64,000 nucleotides of DNA, from NCBI RefSeq assembly GCF_002150765.1, contig NZ_MUYM01000071.1, forward strand, positions 1 through 64,000. The letters are read 5' to 3'. Below, one piece after another: positions 36,554 to 45,344 of this stretch. The notes beneath the pieces were generated by a model. That model was not told the origin of the DNA. It saw only the letters and a program-made list of their open reading frames with translations, and did not search any database. A program made the position numbers and the translations under genes. Numbering within the stretch: position 1 is the stretch's first letter; each line of letters opens with the position of its first letter. This DNA is from Lentzea kentuckyensis (GTDB lineage: Bacteria; Actinomycetota; Actinomycetes; Mycobacteriales; Pseudonocardiaceae).

Positions 36554-37443
36554 GCATGGTGCTGTTCGACGTCCCCGGCCCGAAGGCCCGCGCTCGTCAC
36601 AAGATCATGGCCGTCATCGGCATCGCGGCGGTGCTCGCGGGCCTGGCGTACGTGGCCATGCGTTTCATCTCCACCAACCAGTTCTCCGCCCGCAGGCTCG
36701 ACTGGATCAACTACAAGCAGATCCAGCTCTCGCTCGTCGAGGCCATCGGCAACACGCTCAGCGCGTTCGCCGTCGGCGCGGTGCTGGCGCTCGCGTTCGG
36801 TGCGATCTTCGCCGCGGCCAGGCTCTCCGACCACGCGTGGGTGCGCACTCCCGCGGCGGTGATCGTCGAGATCTTCCGCGCGATCCCGCTCGTGATCATG
36901 ATGTTCTTCTTCTACTACGGCCTTCCCGTGGCCGGGGTGAAGCTGAGCGCGTTCACGGCGGTCGTGCTGAGCCTGATGCTCTACAACGGCTCGGTGCTCG
37001 CGGAGATCTTCCGCGCGGGCATCAACTCGTTGCCGAGGGGGCAGAGCGAGGCGGCGTACGCGCTGGGCATGCGCAAGACGCAGGTGATGACGCTCGTGCT
37101 GCTGCCGCAGGCGTTGCGGGCGATGCTGCCGACCATCATCAGCCAGCTGGTCGTGCTGTTGAAGGACACCGCGCTCGGCTTCCTCATCACCTTCGAGGAG
37201 CTGCTGCGGTGGGGTACCCGCATCGGTGGTGACGCGGTGAACTTCGGTCGTCCGATGATCTCGGTGATGATCGTGGTCGCACTGATCTACATCGGCCTGT
37301 GCCTGTTGCTGACGTGGCTCGCGACCTACCTGGAGAAGCGCAACCGCCGCAACAAGAAGGTCATCCACCTCGATGACGACGCGGCCGGTCAGGTCCAGCT
37401 CGGCAACGCGTCGACCACGATCGGCGTCGGGTTGACCGTCTGA
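36550..37443 (+). CDS. gluD: Glutamate ABC transporter permease GluD
   Basis: 297 residues from ATG 36550, coupled to gluC. Membrane spans from about 22 on; EAA loop SEAAYALGMRKTQVMTLVLL (about 171-190). The long C-terminal tail after the last span (KRNRRNKKVIHLDDDAAGQV...) is typical of actinobacterial GluD. Last gene of the operon, followed by a strong terminator. Confidence 0.93.
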   Translation: MSMVLFDVPGPKARARHKIMAVIGIAAVLAGLAYVAMRFISTNQFSARRLDWINYKQIQLSLVEAIGNTLSAFAVGAVLALAFGAIFAAARLSDHAWVRTPAAVIVEIFRAIPLVIMMFFFYYGLPVAGVKLSAFTAVVLSLMLYNGSVLAEIFRAGINSLPRGQSEAAYALGMRKTQVMTLVLLPQALRAMLPTIISQLVVLLKDTALGFLITFEELLRWGTRIGGDAVNFGRPMISVMIVVALIYIGLCLLLTWLATYLEKRNRRNKKVIHLDDDAAGQVQLGNASTTIGVGLTV

Positions 37444-37452
37444 CGCCGAAAC

Positions 37453-37497
37453 CGTGAAAAGAGGGCGTGTCCACATCGGACACGCCCTCTTTTCACG
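37453..37497 (+). terminator. Strong terminator of gluABCD
   Basis: Perfect 20-base arms starting CGTGAAAAGAGGGCGTGTCC (37453-37472), loop ACATC, complementary arm to 37497 ending in TTTTCACG. It also holds the stop codon of the convergent small gene, so it serves both strands. Confidence 0.9.
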
Positions 37498-37813
37498 CGT
37501 GGACGTTCCAGTCGACGACACCGCACCAGTCCTGCCCCGGACCCACGACGTCCAGCGAGAAGGTGGTGCCGGCGCGGAAGTTCGTCCCCAGGCAGCGCCT
37601 CGAGCGATCCCCCGCGGGGAACAGCACGGGACTGCCGGCCACGCGGCGGTCACCGTCCTGGTAGCAGCGGATCTCCAGGTCGACGGGACTGGACGTGACC
37701 CGCAGGTAGACGTCCGAGCCGTCGACGGTGATCGTGCGGACGGAGAGCAGGTCGGCCGATGCGGTGCGCATGCAGCGGAACGTATCGACGCGAGCGGAAC
37801 CGGGTCGTCTCAC
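37493..37813 (-). CDS. Hypothetical small protein
   Basis: 106 residues from GTG 37813 (GGGAG about ten bases upstream; TTG 37834 and ATG 37771 are alternatives). Probably beta-rich (VRTITVDGSDVYLRVTSSPV) with four cysteines and no signal peptide. Not recognised. Its stop lies inside the gluABCD terminator. Divergent from the NarL-type regulator. Confidence 0.5.
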   Translation of the reverse strand: MRRPGSARVDTFRCMRTASADLLSVRTITVDGSDVYLRVTSSPVDLEIRCYQDGDRRVAGSPVLFPAGDRSRRCLGTNFRAGTTFSLDVVGPGQDWCGVVDWNVHA

Positions 37814-37897
37814 GAAGAGTGGATCTCCCGTCAACTTTCGCGGTACGCTCTGAGTTGGGGGATCTACCGCGGTGACGTCACATGAATGAGGGGCATT

Positions 37898-38548
37898 GTG
37901 ACGCGCGTGTTCGTTGTCGACGACCAGCCGTTGTTCAGAGCGGGCCTGGTCGCGTTGCTGAACGCTTCACCTGATCTGACCGTCGTCGGCGAGTCCGCGG
38001 ACGGCGAGACCGCCGTGCGGCTGGCCGAGTCGCTGAGTCCGGACGTGATCCTGCTGGACATCCGCCTGCCGGGAATCGCGGCGCTCAAACGCGTCGCGAC
38101 GTCCGCGCGGTTGCTGGTGCTGACCACTTTCGACCTGGACGAGCACGTCCACGAGGCGTTGCGCCTGGGCGCCGCCGGATTCGTGCTGAAGGAGTCGGAA
38201 CCGGCCAGGCTGATCGCCGCGATCGCCGCCGTCGCGTCCGGGGAGATGCAGTTCAGCCCCACCGTCATGCGCCGGCTCGTGGCCGCGTACCTGCGGGGTG
38301 ACGCGGTGGTTTCCCCGTCGGGTTCGGTCGGTCTGGACGAGCTGACCGGTCGCGAACGCGAGGTGTTGCGGCTCGTCGGCACCGGTCTGACCAACGCCGC
38401 GATCGCGGCCAGGCTGACCGTCACGGAGGGCACGGTGAAGACCCACCTCAACCGCGTGATGACGAAGCTGCGGCTGACCAGCCGGGCGCAGGCCGTGGTG
38501 ATGGCCTACGAGTCCCGGCTGGTCATTCCGCAGGCCGTTACCGCCTGA
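37898..38548 (+). CDS. NarL/LuxR-family response regulator (orphan)
   Basis: 216 residues from GTG 37898 with GAGGGG upstream; ATG 37886 lacks a ribosome site. Receiver with Asp54 (VILLDIRLPG), conserved VLTTFDLDEHVHEALRLGAA, Lys in FVLKESEP; C-terminal LuxR helix-turn-helix (about 150-212: LTGREREVLRLVGTGLTNAA, then LTVTEGTVKTHLNRVMTKL). No histidine kinase gene is next to it. Overlaps the sdhB 3' end by 11 bases, convergently. Confidence 0.9.
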   Translation: MTRVFVVDDQPLFRAGLVALLNASPDLTVVGESADGETAVRLAESLSPDVILLDIRLPGIAALKRVATSARLLVLTTFDLDEHVHEALRLGAAGFVLKESEPARLIAAIAAVASGEMQFSPTVMRRLVAAYLRGDAVVSPSGSVGLDELTGREREVLRLVGTGLTNAAIAARLTVTEGTVKTHLNRVMTKLRLTSRAQAVVMAYESRLVIPQAVTA

Positions 38549-39284
38549 ACAGCTTGTTGCCGAGCCAGACGATCGGGTCGTACTTGCGGTCGGCGACGCG
38601 CTCCTTCATCGGGATGAGCGCGTTGTCGGTGATGTGGATGTGCTCGGGGCACACCTCGCTGCAGCACTTGGTGATGTTGCAGAGCCCGAGGCCGTGCTCC
38701 TCCTGCGCCTGGTCGACGCGGTCCGCCGTGTCCAGCGGGTGCATCTCCAGTTCCGCGACCCGCATCAGGAACCGGGGCCCGGAGAACGCCTCCTTGTTCT
38801 CCTCGTGGTCACGCACCACGTGGCAGGTGTTCTGGCACAGGAAGCACTCGATGCACTTGCGGAACTCCTGCGAGCGCTCGACGTCGACCTGCTGCATCCG
38901 GTACTCGCCCGGCGCCAGGTCCTTCGGCGGCGCGAACGACGGCACCTCGCGCGCCTTGGTGTAGTTGAAGGACACGTCGGTGACGAGGTCTCGGATGATC
39001 GGGAACGTCCGCATCGGCGTGACCGTGATCGTCTCCGCCTCCTCGAAGGTCGACATCCGGGTCATGCACAGCAGCCGCGGGCGTCCGTTGATCTCCGCGG
39101 AGCACGAGCCGCACTTGCCCGCCTTGCAGTTCCACCGCACCGCGAGGTCCGGTGCCTGCGTGGCCTGCAGCCGGTGGATGATGTCGAGCACGACCTCACC
39201 CTCGTTGACCTCGACGGTGAAGTCCTCCAGCGAGCCGCCGGAGTCGTCACCGCGCCACACCCGGAACTTGCCCTGGTAGCTCAT
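38538..39284 (-). CDS. sdhB: Succinate dehydrogenase iron-sulfur subunit
   Basis: 248 residues from ATG 39284, coupled to sdhA (ATGA). N-terminal 2Fe-2S ferredoxin domain (WNCKAGKCGSCSAEINGRPR, about 52-71, and LLCM), C-terminal [4Fe-4S]/[3Fe-4S] binding CIECFLCQNTC (about 143-153) and CNITKCCSEVCPE. Passes electrons from FAD to quinone. Belongs to the SdhCAB group like mycobacterial Rv0247c-Rv0249c (Sdh1). Confidence 0.94.
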   Translation of the reverse strand: MSYQGKFRVWRGDDSGGSLEDFTVEVNEGEVVLDIIHRLQATQAPDLAVRWNCKAGKCGSCSAEINGRPRLLCMTRMSTFEEAETITVTPMRTFPIIRDLVTDVSFNYTKAREVPSFAPPKDLAPGEYRMQQVDVERSQEFRKCIECFLCQNTCHVVRDHEENKEAFSGPRFLMRVAELEMHPLDTADRVDQAQEEHGLGLCNITKCCSEVCPEHIHITDNALIPMKERVADRKYDPIVWLGNKLFRR

Positions 39285-41149
39285 GACAACTCCTCCGCGG
39301 TGAGGTACTTCTCCAGCTCGGTGCGGTCGAACAGGTCCAGCAGGTCGCCGCGGATCGGGATCTGCGGTTTCTCCTCGACGGTGACAGCATCGTCGGAAAC
39401 GTTGCACACCAACAGCTTCCGCCGCCACTCAGCGTCCATCACCGGGTGGTCGTCGCGGGTGTGACCGCCACGCGACTCCGTGCGCAGCAGTGCCGCCTTC
39501 GCCACGCATTCCGACACCAGCAGCATGTTGCGCAGGTCGAGCGCGAGGTGCCAGCCGGGGTTGAACTGCTGGTGTCCCTCGACCGTCAGCGCCTGGGCGC
39601 GCTCCTTGAGCTTCTCCAGACGCTGCAACGCCTCTTCCATCTCACCGGCGCGCCGGATGATGCCGACGAGGTCGTTCATCGACTGCTGCAGCTCCATGTG
39701 CAGCGTGTACGGGTTCTCGCCGCCTTCCTGCTGGAACGGCTTGAGCGCGGTCGCCCGTGCCTCGGTGACGGTGTCCTCGGAGACGGTCGGCCTGGAGCCG
39801 AGCGCCCGCACGTATTCCGACGCACCCGCACCAGCACGGCGGCCGAACACGAGCAGGTCCGACAACGAGTTGCCGCCCAGGCGGTTCGAGCCGTGCATGC
39901 CGCCGGAGACCTCGCCGGCGGCGTAAAGCCCTGCCACGGAAGAGGATCCGGTGTCCGGGTCGACCTCGACGCCGCCCATCACGTAGTGACAGGTCGGGCC
40001 GACCTCCATCGGCTGCGCGGTGATGTCCACGTCGGCCAGTTCCTTGAACTGGTGATGCATGGACGGCAGTCGCTTGCGGATCTCCTCGGCGGGCAGACGC
40101 GTTGACACGTCGAGGAAAACGCCGCCGTGCGGTGATCCGCGCCCGGCCTTGACCTCGGAGTTGATCGCGCGCGCGACCTCGTCACGCGGCAGCAGCTCCG
40201 GTGGGCGCCGGTTGTTCGCCTGGTCGGTGTACCAGCGGTCGCCCTCCTCCTCGTTGTCGGCGTACTTGTCCTTGAACACCTCGGGGATGTAGTCGAACAT
40301 GAACCGCTTGCCGTCGGAGTTGCGCAGCACGCCGCCGTCACCGCGCACGGACTCGGTGACGAGGATGCCCTTGACGGACGGCGGCCAGACCATCCCGGTG
40401 GGGTGGAACTGGATGAACTCCATGTTGATCAGCGAGGCGCCCGCGCGCAGGGCCAGCGCGTGGCCGTCTCCGGTGTACTCCCACGAGTTCGAGGTGACCT
40501 TGAACGACTTGCCGATGCCGCCGGTCGCGAGGATCACCGCGGGTGCCTCGAACAGCACGAAGCGGCCGGACTCGCGCCAGTAGCCGAACACGCCGGCGAT
40601 GCGGTCGCCGTCCTTGACGAGGTCGGTGACGGTGAACTCCTGGAACACCCGCAGGCGTTCCTCGTAGTCGCCGAACTCCTTGAAGTCCTCCTGTTGCAGC
40701 GAAACGATTTTCTGCTGCAACGTGCGGATGAGTTCGAGGCCGGTGCGGTCGCCGACGTGCGCGAGGCGCGGGTACTCGTGGCCGCCGAAGTTGCGCTGCG
40801 AGATGCGGCCGTCCTTCGTGCGGTCGAACAGCGCGCCGTACGTCTCGAGTTCCCAGACCCGTTGTGGTGCCTCCTGGGCGTGCAGTTCGGCCATCCGCCA
40901 GTTGTTGAGGAACTTGCCGCCGCGCATGGTGTCGCGGAAGTGCACCTGCCAGCTGTCGCTCGAGTTCACGTTGCCCATGGCGGCGGCGATGCCACCCTCG
41001 GCCATCACCGTGTGGGCCTTGCCGAACAACGACTTGCAGAGAACGGCGGTGCGCATGCCGTGCTCACGGGCCTCGATCGCGGCACGCAGTCCGGCACCAC
41101 CGGCGCCGATCACGAGAACGTCGAACGAGTGCCTTTCCAGCTCGGGCAA
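39281..41149 (-). CDS. sdhA: Succinate dehydrogenase/fumarate reductase flavoprotein
   Basis: About 622 residues. FAD-binding GAGGAGLRAAIEAREHG (about 15-31), covalent-flavin His region KAHTVMAEGGIAAAMGNVN, and active-site IQFHPTGMVWPP, HGSNRLGGNSLSDLL. Oxidises succinate. TTG 41149 is preferred because AAGGAG sits five bases upstream; GTG 41155 directly abuts that site. Middle gene of the sdhC-sdhA-sdhB operon. Confidence 0.94.
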   Translation of the reverse strand: MPELERHSFDVLVIGAGGAGLRAAIEAREHGMRTAVLCKSLFGKAHTVMAEGGIAAAMGNVNSSDSWQVHFRDTMRGGKFLNNWRMAELHAQEAPQRVWELETYGALFDRTKDGRISQRNFGGHEYPRLAHVGDRTGLELIRTLQQKIVSLQQEDFKEFGDYEERLRVFQEFTVTDLVKDGDRIAGVFGYWRESGRFVLFEAPAVILATGGIGKSFKVTSNSWEYTGDGHALALRAGASLINMEFIQFHPTGMVWPPSVKGILVTESVRGDGGVLRNSDGKRFMFDYIPEVFKDKYADNEEEGDRWYTDQANNRRPPELLPRDEVARAINSEVKAGRGSPHGGVFLDVSTRLPAEEIRKRLPSMHHQFKELADVDITAQPMEVGPTCHYVMGGVEVDPDTGSSSVAGLYAAGEVSGGMHGSNRLGGNSLSDLLVFGRRAGAGASEYVRALGSRPTVSEDTVTEARATALKPFQQEGGENPYTLHMELQQSMNDLVGIIRRAGEMEEALQRLEKLKERAQALTVEGHQQFNPGWHLALDLRNMLLVSECVAKAALLRTESRGGHTRDDHPVMDAEWRRKLLVCNVSDDAVTVEEKPQIPIRGDLLDLFDRTELEKYLTAEELS

Positions 41150-41158
41150 AACCACTCC

Positions 41159-41923
41159 TTAGTTGATGAAGCGGAGGTCGGAGATCGTTCCCGAGGCGAC
41201 CAGCGCGACGTACAGGTCCGTGAGGCAGACGAAGATCAGCGAGGCCCACGCCAGCTGCATGTGCCGGTTGTTCAGCTTCGAGATCTGCGTCCACATCCAG
41301 TACCGGACCGGGTGCTTGGAGAAGTGCTTGAGCCGCCCGCCCGCGATGTGGCGGCACGAGTGGCAGGACAGCGTGTACGCGCCGAGCAGCGCGACGTTCG
41401 CGAGCAGGATGATGTTGCCGAGCCCGACACCGGTGCCGAACGCGAGGACCGCGTCGTAGATGTTGATCAGCAGCAGGATCGAGGCCGCGTAGAAGAAGTA
41501 GCGGTGCAGGTTCTGCGCGATCAGCGGGAACCTGGTCTCACCGGTGTACTTGCTGTGCGGCTCGGCCACGGCGCACGCGGGCGGCGACGCCCAGGCTGCC
41601 CGGTAGTAGGCCTTGCGGTAGTAGTAGCAGGTGATCCGGAAGCCCAGCAGGAACGGGATGATGATCACCGGCGGGGTCAGGAAGCCGGGCAGCGCCGGGA
41701 ACCACTGACCGAAGTGCGAAGCGGCCGGGACACACTCCTCGGTGAGACACGGCGAGTACATCGGTGTGAGGTAGTGGTACTGGTCGACCCAGTAGTAGTC
41801 CCCCTGGAACGTGCGGAACGCCGCGTAGATCGAGATGAGCAGCAGGCCGACGAATGTCGTCAGCGGCGGCAACCACCATCGGTCCGTGCGCAGAGTCCTG
41901 GCGGCGATCTCTGCCCTCGCCAT
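41159..41923 (-). CDS. sdhC: Succinate dehydrogenase membrane anchor (Rv0249c-like)
   Basis: 254 residues, about five membrane spans. Starts with AAGGTGAG upstream. Histidines within or near spans (HRYFFYAASILLL; CHSCRHIAGG) are candidate heme ligands. The Cys-containing loop SPCLTEECVPAASHFGQWFP and length match the single large anchor of the Rv0247c-0249c-type enzyme. First gene of the operon, ten bases before sdhA. Confidence 0.88.
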   Translation of the reverse strand: MARAEIAARTLRTDRWWLPPLTTFVGLLLISIYAAFRTFQGDYYWVDQYHYLTPMYSPCLTEECVPAASHFGQWFPALPGFLTPPVIIIPFLLGFRITCYYYRKAYYRAAWASPPACAVAEPHSKYTGETRFPLIAQNLHRYFFYAASILLLINIYDAVLAFGTGVGLGNIILLANVALLGAYTLSCHSCRHIAGGRLKHFSKHPVRYWMWTQISKLNNRHMQLAWASLIFVCLTDLYVALVASGTISDLRFIN

Positions 41924-41967
41924 TACTCACCTTTCTGGGGGTCCACGTCGTTGTGGAGAAACGCCGA

Positions 41968-41993
41968 ACGGCCCCCGCGTCGGCGGGGGCCGT
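41968..41993 (-). terminator. Hairpin terminator of the 42008-42298 gene
   Basis: Arms ACGGCCCCCGC and GCGGGGGCCGT, loop GTCG, 15 bases after the stop of the upstream minus-strand gene and 45 bases before sdhC. Confidence 0.8.
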
Positions 41994-42007
41994 CTGATCA
42001 GTTCGGC

Positions 42008-42298
42008 TCAGGTCCGGTTGCGGTAGCCACCGAGTCCTTCGTCGTCCGCGTCCTTCCACAACGACTCGTCGTAGGGCGTGTCGGGCACGACCACGACCTC
42101 GCGTTCCACTTGAGGAGCTTCACGCTGCCTCGGGGTGCTGAGGTCGACGAGTTCGGTGGCGTCGATGTCCATGCGTTCAACGTCGTTGGCAAGGCGCTGA
42201 ACCGCTGCCACGTCGCCATACCTGCCGCGCAACGCGCTGACGGCATGTCGCATCTGACCGATGACCCGGCGCAGTTCGACGATCTCCGTGGACGTCAT
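42008..42298 (-). CDS. Small conserved-looking hypothetical protein
   Basis: 96 residues from ATG 42298 (GGAGGTG upstream). First half is helical (TEIVELRRVIGQMRHAVSAL; VQRLANDVERMDIDATELVD), second half acidic and probably disordered (VVVPDTPYDESLWKDADDEG). No membrane segment. Located between the sdh operon and edd, divergent from edd. Not recognised. Confidence 0.65.
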   Translation of the reverse strand: MTSTEIVELRRVIGQMRHAVSALRGRYGDVAAVQRLANDVERMDIDATELVDLSTPRQREAPQVEREVVVVPDTPYDESLWKDADDEGLGGYRNRT

Positions 42299-42350
42299 GG
42301 GACACCTCCGTTCCAAGGTCGTGCCCCGCACTCTGCCCAATCTCAAGCCA

Positions 42351-42366
42351 TGTGACAAGCACCACA
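42351..42366. promoter_or_regulatory. CRP-like site upstream of edd
   Basis: TGTGA-CAAGCA-CCACA differs by one base from TGTGA-N6-TCACA, the site of CRP/GlxR regulators. It lies 160 bases before the edd start and 52 bases before the divergent small gene, fitting carbon-source control. Confidence 0.4.
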
Positions 42367-42525
42367 CGCGAAGATTCAAAACTGGACCCCTCCCAGTTAC
42401 TGAATCGTTTTTGTGTCTTCCACCAGCCATGACTTACTGTGTGTGGCGTCACGCCCGTCTGTGGGACGCCACCGTTGTCGTCTCGTAAGGGCCCCACCAC
42501 GGCCCGTGATGACCCGGAGACCCCC

Positions 42526-44382
42526 ATGACCGAACTGCATCCTGTTCTGACCGAGGTCACCCGCCGGATCGCCGCCCGCAGCGCCGATTCCCGTCGTGTG
42601 TACCTCGAACGTGTGGCCGCGGCCGCGCAGGACGGAACGTCCCGGTCCGGCTTCGCCTGCAGCAACCTGGCGCACGGCTTCGCCGGAATCACCGGCGGCG
42701 ACAAGGCGGCGCTGCGGGCGCTGCGCAAGTCCAACGTCGCGATCGTGTCGTCCTACAACGACATGCTGTCCGCCCACCAGCCGTTCCAGGAGTACCCGGC
42801 CTGGATCAAGGAAGCGGTCCGCACGGCGGGCGGGGTGTCCCAGTTCGCCGGTGGCGTGCCCGCCATGTGCGACGGCATCACCCAGGGCCGGGACGGCATG
42901 GAGCTGTCGCTGTTCAGCCGCGACGTCATCGCGATGTCCACCGGGGTGGCCCTGTCGCACGAGATGTTCGACGCCGCGGTGTTGCTGGGCGTCTGCGACA
43001 AGATCGTGCCGGGCCTGCTGATCGGCGCGCTGTCGTTCGGTCACCTGCCGTCGATCCTGGTGCCCGCGGGTCCGATGTCGTCCGGCCTGTCGAACAAGGA
43101 GAAGGCCCGCGTCCGGCAGCTCTACGCGGAGGGCAAGGCGTCGCGCGAGGACCTGCTGGAGGCCGAGGCCGCCTCGTACCACTCCCCCGGCACCTGCACG
43201 TTCTACGGCACCGCGAACTCGAACCAGATGGTCGTCGAGGTCATGGGCCTGCACCTGCCGGGCGCCTCGTTCGTGCCGCCGGGCACCTCGTTGCGACGCG
43301 CGTTGACCGAGCAGGCCGGCCGCCGCGCCGTCGAGATGGCCCGCGGTGACGACTACACCCCGATCGCGCACATCGTCGACGAGAAGGCCGTGGTCAACGG
43401 CGTGGTGGCGCTTCTGGCCACCGGTGGCTCCACCAACCACACGATGCACCTGGTCGCCATCGCCGCCGCCGCGGGCATCGAGCTGAGCTGGGACGACCTC
43501 AACGACCTGTCGGCGGTCGTGCCGCTGATCGCGCGGGTCTACCCGAACGGCAGCGCCGACATCAACCACTTCCAGGCCGCGGGCGGCGTCCAGTTCGTCG
43601 TGGGCACCCTGCTGGACGCCGGTCTCCTGCACGCCGACGTCAACACGGTGGCCGGTTTCGGCCTCGACCGCTACCGCCAGGAGCCGACGCTCGTCGACGG
43701 CTCGGTGGTCTGGGTCGACGGCCCCGGCCGCTCGCTGGACCTCGAAGTCCTGCGTCCGGCCACCGACCCGTTCGCCCTGGACGGCGGCCTGCGGATGCTC
43801 ACCGGCAACCTCGGCCGCTCGGTCATCAAGGTGTCCGCGGTGGCGGCGGAGAACCACGTCGTCGAGGCGCCCGCCCGCGTGTTCACCACGCAGGAGGCCT
43901 TCCAGGAGGCCTTCCAGGCCGGCGAACTCGACCGCGACGTGGTCGTCGTCGTCCGCCAGCAGGGCCCGCAGGCCAACGGCATGCCCGAACTGCACAAGCT
44001 GACCCCGCCGCTGGGCGTCCTGATGGACCGCGGCTACAAGGTGGCCCTGGTGACCGACGGCCGCATGTCCGGCGCCTCGGGCAAGATCCCGGCCGCCATC
44101 CAGCTGACCCCGGAAGCCGCGGTCGGCGGCCCGCTCGGCCGCGTCCGCGACGGCGACGTCGTGCGGCTGGACGCCTCCGCCGGAACGCTGGAGGTCCACG
44201 TGCCCGCCCAGGAACTGGCGTCACGACCCCTCGTCGACTTCCCGCCGACCGGCCGCGAATGGGTCGGCACGGGCCGCGAACTGTTCGCCGCCCTGCGCCG
44301 CACCGTCGGCCCTGCCGACCGCGGCGCGACGGTGTTCGGCCCCATCACCGCCGATCACTTCGCCCCGGTCACGCACCACTGA
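42526..44382 (+). CDS. edd: 6-phosphogluconate dehydratase
   Basis: 618 residues, the normal Edd length. Makes 2-keto-3-deoxy-6-phosphogluconate, first step of the Entner-Doudoroff pathway. IlvD/Edd family with Fe-S ligands Cys45 (GFACSNLAHG), a cysteine in AMCDGITQGRDGMELSLFSR and one in LGVCDKIVPG; conserved LATGGSTNHTMHLVAIA and VTDGRMSGASGKIPAAI. ATG 42526, CCGGAG upstream. The partner eda lies 303 bases downstream, separated by repeat copies C and D. Confidence 0.95.
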   Translation: MTELHPVLTEVTRRIAARSADSRRVYLERVAAAAQDGTSRSGFACSNLAHGFAGITGGDKAALRALRKSNVAIVSSYNDMLSAHQPFQEYPAWIKEAVRTAGGVSQFAGGVPAMCDGITQGRDGMELSLFSRDVIAMSTGVALSHEMFDAAVLLGVCDKIVPGLLIGALSFGHLPSILVPAGPMSSGLSNKEKARVRQLYAEGKASREDLLEAEAASYHSPGTCTFYGTANSNQMVVEVMGLHLPGASFVPPGTSLRRALTEQAGRRAVEMARGDDYTPIAHIVDEKAVVNGVVALLATGGSTNHTMHLVAIAAAAGIELSWDDLNDLSAVVPLIARVYPNGSADINHFQAAGGVQFVVGTLLDAGLLHADVNTVAGFGLDRYRQEPTLVDGSVVWVDGPGRSLDLEVLRPATDPFALDGGLRMLTGNLGRSVIKVSAVAAENHVVEAPARVFTTQEAFQEAFQAGELDRDVVVVVRQQGPQANGMPELHKLTPPLGVLMDRGYKVALVTDGRMSGASGKIPAAIQLTPEAAVGGPLGRVRDGDVVRLDASAGTLEVHVPAQELASRPLVDFPPTGREWVGTGRELFAALRRTVGPADRGATVFGPITADHFAPVTHH

Positions 44383-44397
44383 CCGGCCCGCACCGCC

Positions 44398-44406
44398 AAT
44401 ATATTA
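44398..44406. repeat. AT-rich motif AATATATTA after edd
   Basis: CCAATATATTA occurs here 14 bases after the edd stop and again at 31870-31880 just after the TAXI gene stop. It is a variant of the AT-rich punctuation seen at other gene ends in the window. Confidence 0.5.
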
Positions 44407-44428
44407 CTTCCGCACCATCGCTGACCTG

Positions 44429-44482
44429 CCCCTTAGCAATGAGACTTTGGACTTCGTCGTCAAAAGACTCGTTGCAAAGGGG
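44429..44482. repeat. Dispersed palindromic repeat, copy C
   Basis: Imperfect palindrome: CCCCTTAGCAATGAGACTTT plus GGAC, loop TTCGTC, then GTCAAAAGACTCGTTGCAAA plus GGGG. In the reverse orientation it is followed by the same GGCAGGTCAGC flank (complement at 44420-44430) as copies B and E. Lies 46 bases after the edd stop. Confidence 0.85.
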
Positions 44483-44563
44483 TGGTGGCGTCCGACCAGC
44501 CCGCCCGCCACACCCGCCCCGCCGGTCCGGCAGTCCAACCCTGCCGACCCACCCCGCCAGCCT

Positions 44564-44601
44564 TTGCAATGAGTCTTTTGACTTCGTCCGCAAACGTTTT
44601 T
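44564..44601. repeat. Dispersed repeat, copy D (same variant as A)
   Basis: 38 bases identical to copy A at 18364-18401: TTGCAATGAGTCTTTTGAC followed by a non-complementary right half ending GCAAACGTTTTT. Lies 85 bases before the eda start; a GATATATC (44640-44647) follows it. Confidence 0.8.
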
Positions 44602-44685
44602 TGCATCCGGGTGGGTGCGGGGCAGGTGTGACAGCATGCGATATATCGGTTTCCGATCCCCCAAGATCTGGCTAGGAGAGCAGCA

Positions 44686-45309
44686 GTGACAACCGGCGCG
44701 GACCTTCTCACGCTGTCGCCCGTCATCCCCGTCGTCGTGGTCGACGACGCCGACCACGCGGTGCCGCTCGCCCAGGCGCTGCTGCGAGGGGGCGTCCGCG
44801 TCATCGAGCTCACGCTGCGCACGCCAGCCGCGCTCGCCGCGATCGAGAACGTCGCGCGGGAGGTGCCGGAGATCGTGATCGGCGCCGGCACCATCACGGC
44901 GCCGGAGCACGCGGAGCAGGCGGCGAAGGCGGGGGCGGCGTTCCTCGTCACGCCCGGCACGACCGACCGGGTGCTCGACGCCGCCGACGCGACCGGGCTG
45001 CCGTACCTGCCGGGCGCGGCGACGGTGTCCGAGGTGATGCGGCTGGCCGAGCGCGGGCTCAGCGCACTGAAGTTCTTCCCTGCCGAGGCTGCCGGTGGCG
45101 TCGACTACCTGAAGTCGATCGGCGGGCCGATCCCGCACGTGAAGTTCTGCCCGACCGGTGGCATCACGCCGCAGACCGCGCCGAACTATCTCGCGCTGCC
45201 GAACGTCGGCTGCGTCGGCGGCTCATGGCTCGCCCCGAAGGACGCGCTGGCGAACGGCGACTGGGATCGCATCGAGACCCTCGCCCGCGAGGCGAGCCGA
45301 CTCGGGTAA
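44686..45309 (+). CDS. eda: KDPG/KHG aldolase
   Basis: 207 residues, GTG start with AGGAG upstream. Splits 2-keto-3-deoxy-6-phosphogluconate to pyruvate and glyceraldehyde-3-phosphate. Class I aldolase: Glu41 (RVIELTLRTP), GAGTI, and Schiff-base Lys129 (LSALKFFPAEAAGG), then FCPTGGITPQTAPNYL. Together with edd it completes the Entner-Doudoroff shunt. The 303-base gap with repeats means it may have its own promoter. Confidence 0.95.
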   Translation: MTTGADLLTLSPVIPVVVVDDADHAVPLAQALLRGGVRVIELTLRTPAALAAIENVAREVPEIVIGAGTITAPEHAEQAAKAGAAFLVTPGTTDRVLDAADATGLPYLPGAATVSEVMRLAERGLSALKFFPAEAAGGVDYLKSIGGPIPHVKFCPTGGITPQTAPNYLALPNVGCVGGSWLAPKDALANGDWDRIETLAREASRLG

Positions 45310-45344
45310 CCCAGGTCACGGACCGGAAATTCGGCTCACATCAC

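Noticed and set aside
44369..44675. Short frames with MSLL/SKDSL-like peptides near the repeats (also at 19.6 and 54.0 kb)
   Set aside because: They are translations of the palindromic repeat itself, not genes.
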